Source: JBFHDX01 sp041584475 | GTDB taxonomy: Bacteria > Pseudomonadota > Alphaproteobacteria > UBA8366 > JADFVY01 | Direction: 5' to 3' | DNA length: 13,726 nucleotides | Assembly (NCBI GenBank): GCA_041584475.1 | Contig: JBFHDX010000102.1 | Coordinates: 1-13,726 of the forward strand | In this document: positions 12,221 through 13,726 of the stretch, one piece after another | How positions within the stretch are numbered: position 1 is the first letter of the stretch | How the letters are laid out: every line of letters begins with the position of its first letter | The notes under the pieces: generated by a model | What the model was told of the DNA's origin: nothing | What the model saw: only the letters and a program-made list of their open reading frames with translations | Databases searched by the model: none | Translations under genes and position numbers: made by a program

Positions 12221-13395
12221 TTAAGCGCTTTGCAGACCATGATGGTAGAGCAGGATCTTGCCGCACTTCTGTGTTGCCGAGATCTTGAAGGCCTCTTCCG
12301 CTTGCGTTATCGGGAATTCGTGGGTTGCCACGACATCCCACATCCGCTGAACCTCCTTGTTGCGCAGCGTGCGGATGATGCCGGGCCGGTCGATTCGTCG
12401 CGAATCGATCGTGCCCGTGATCTTGAGATTCTTCTCCGCAATACCGCCGTAGGGGTCGACGCGCAGGACACGGTTGGGATTGCGGAGGTTCTCCTGGATG
12501 TAGAGGACGCCGTCGTGACGCACGAGATCGATTTCCGTGTTGAGCACCTCCTCCTAGCTTGTAAAATCCGCGATCTTATCGGGTCCGACTCCATCCGTGA
12601 GATCAAACACCGCGTCCTTCCAGTGCGGATCATTCGTGTCGAGGATGTGAAGGTCGGGCGTGCTGCCGCGCGCCTCGCCAATCCTACGCACCGTGTCGGC
12701 CTGGAAGTCGTCGGGTGCGGCGACGATGACGCGCGCGCCCCGGAACAGCCCCACGATCACGTGCGAAAGTGAGAACTGGCGTTGCCCGGAGCCGACCAGG
12801 AGGACGTAATCCCCTGCCTTTACGTCCATGAACTGCTGCGCGCAATATGCCATCCCGACCGAGCATTCCGCCGCGATGGCGTACTTGAAGTCGAGATCCG
12901 GTGGCAGCAGCGTGCAGATGCCCTCGTCGGCGAGACGCTATTCGGCCATGGCTGCCCATCCGGACTCGGAGTCGTTCTTGCGCTCAACGGGTGCAAGCCC
13001 ATTCACGAAGAATTCGGGTGCGGAGGTGCTCAAGCCAGCCCGGGCGCCTCCCCCACGAGACCCGTGCAATGTGCCTGTGACAGGCCATTCAAGCACGCGA
13101 AACAGCGGCCGCAATAGCCGCCATGCGAGATCAGCACCTTGTCCCCCGGCCTGAACACCCGGGATTCGGGTGCCTCGACGACGGTGCCGACGCCCTCGTG
13201 CCCGACACCGTAAAGGGGATGGTCGAACCACTCGTGAACGTGGTCGGTATACATCCGGTCGTCCACGCAGACTGCTGCGATCTCGGTCTTCACGAGAACG
13301 CTGCCGGGCTTGACCCGGGGATAGGGCCGCTTCACAAAGTCGACCTTGCCGACCTCGGGCACGGTCAGGACGGTGTTGTGTTCCGGCGGGTGCAT
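12221..13395 (-). pseudogene. Zinc-dependent alcohol dehydrogenase (MDR family), broken by one frameshift and two in-frame TAG codons
   Basis: Together the pieces span a full zinc alcohol dehydrogenase of about 390 codons. The first piece (13395 to about 13066) has catalytic-zinc residues Cys43 and GHEGVG (65-70) and the structural-zinc cysteines in CGRCFAC plus Cys110. A frameshift between about 13066 and 13025 moves the reading to another frame, which continues STSAPEFFVNGLAPVER and then meets TAG at 12940..12938, where relatives often have Tyr (AMAE-stop-RLADEG). The same frame goes on through the Rossmann region (GDYVLLVGSGQRQFS), meets a second TAG at 12556..12554 (KIADFTS-stop-EEVLNTEIDLV), and ends at TAA 12223..12221 after KCGKILL. 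Three independent lesions make a functional enzyme unlikely. Its neighbours suggest it belonged to an acquired catabolic operon. Confidence 0.9.
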
Positions 13396-13453
13396 GAGAT
13401 TTCTACTTGTCTCTGGTGCAGCTGTCGTCTACCTCCGCGCTTGCGTCGCTCTG

Positions 13454-13726
13454 CTATTTCGGGAACAGGAACTGGATCGTGAAACCGACCGTCCATTTCG
13501 GGCCGCTGTCGGGCCGGGCGACGTTGTAGTAGCCCTCCGCGCGCATGTTCATCGGCTGCTTGCCGATCGTGAAGATCTTGCCGACGCCGCCGCCGAGCGG
13601 CACCGTCCAGACGTCACCCGAATCGGCCTCCCAGTTCGCCGTCATCACCAGGTCGGAGATCAGGTACCAGCCGTTGTCGAGGTTGTAGTTGGCGAAGGGC
13701 TCGAGCAGCATCTGGTTGACGTTGTC
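13454..13726 (-). CDS. Outer-membrane beta-barrel protein of the 'neuromedin U'/MetA-pathway type, C-terminal part
   Basis: The last 90 codons of a gene that runs off the right edge; the frame is open to base 13726. It reads LLEPFANYNLDNGWYLISD, TANWEADSGDVWTVPLGGGVGK, IGKQPMNMRAEGYYNVARPDSGPKW, and ends IQFLFPK, with alternating strands and many aromatic residues. This is the typical end of the porin-like proteins often annotated as neuromedin U or transporter, related to the phenol meta-pathway MetA-like family. The final strand rich in Phe fits an outer-membrane assembly signal. It lies 58 bases upstream of the dehydrogenase remnant on the same strand, so the two were probably co-transcribed. 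It may be involved in uptake of hydrophobic substrates, but that is inferred from family names only. Confidence 0.8.
   Translation of the reverse strand, partial: DNVNQMLLEPFANYNLDNGWYLISDLVMTANWEADSGDVWTVPLGGGVGKIFTIGKQPMNMRAEGYYNVARPDSGPKWTVGFTIQFLFPK

Noticed and set aside
12554..12940. Amber recoding (for example pyrrolysine or readthrough) as explanation for the two TAG codons in the dehydrogenase
   Set aside because: A separate frameshift in the same gene and a truncated neighbour point to gene decay; no stem-loop or recoding signal was evident after the TAGs.
1..13726. tRNA or rRNA genes, CRISPR arrays, transposase genes or phage attachment sites
   Set aside because: None was seen on either strand: no spaced direct repeats, no transposase-like protein and no tRNA-like cloverleaf with a terminal T-arm sequence.

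Overview
The window is about 13.7 kb of GC-rich bacterial DNA. A count of 7021-7080 gives 42/60 G+C, against 32/60 at 12541-12600. A lipobox protein, an outer-membrane beta-barrel protein and a second porin-like protein at the right edge indicate a Gram-negative (diderm) host. The gene families and base composition suggest Pseudomonadota, probably Alphaproteobacteria. The lineage is an inference; there is no rRNA or other marker gene to settle it.

Layout, left to right. (1) 1-1913, minus strand: two YbjQ-family (UPF0145) proteins, the second membrane-anchored, then a membrane-bound M48 metalloprotease, then the start of a small Gly/Met-rich membrane protein cut by the edge. (2) 2111-2871, plus strand: a signal-peptide protein of unknown function, coupled by an ATGA overlap to a 52-residue lipoprotein. 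(3) 2939-10472, minus strand: a five-gene operon transcribed from a single-domain response regulator, through a TPR plus YaiO-type outer-membrane barrel protein, a membrane-anchored HEAT-repeat protein and a family 2 glycosyltransferase, to a 1047-residue hybrid histidine kinase with PAS, two receiver domains and an HPt domain. (4) 10657-11454, plus strand: a PaaG-like enoyl-CoA hydratase/isomerase, divergent from the operon. (5) 11545-13726, minus strand: a decaying, lower-GC segment with a truncated amidohydrolase start, an intact 'transporter suffix' membrane protein, a zinc alcohol dehydrogenase broken by one frameshift and two TAG stops, and the 3' end of a beta-barrel protein of the type often labelled 'neuromedin U' (phenol meta-pathway/MetA-like).

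The most interesting system is region 3. A GT2 synthase, a TPR-barrel exporter and a HEAT scaffold, linked by ATGA overlaps at three of the junctions, look like a compact exopolysaccharide (or other glycan) synthesis and export machine. It is bracketed by a stand-alone receiver and a hybrid kinase with HPt, so phosphorelay control is likely. No PilZ or diguanylate cyclase domain is visible, so it would differ from cellulose- and PNAG-type systems run by c-di-GMP. Region 1 (twin YbjQ plus M48) is a second small module of unknown role. The right-hand region looks like the remnant of an acquired catabolic operon.
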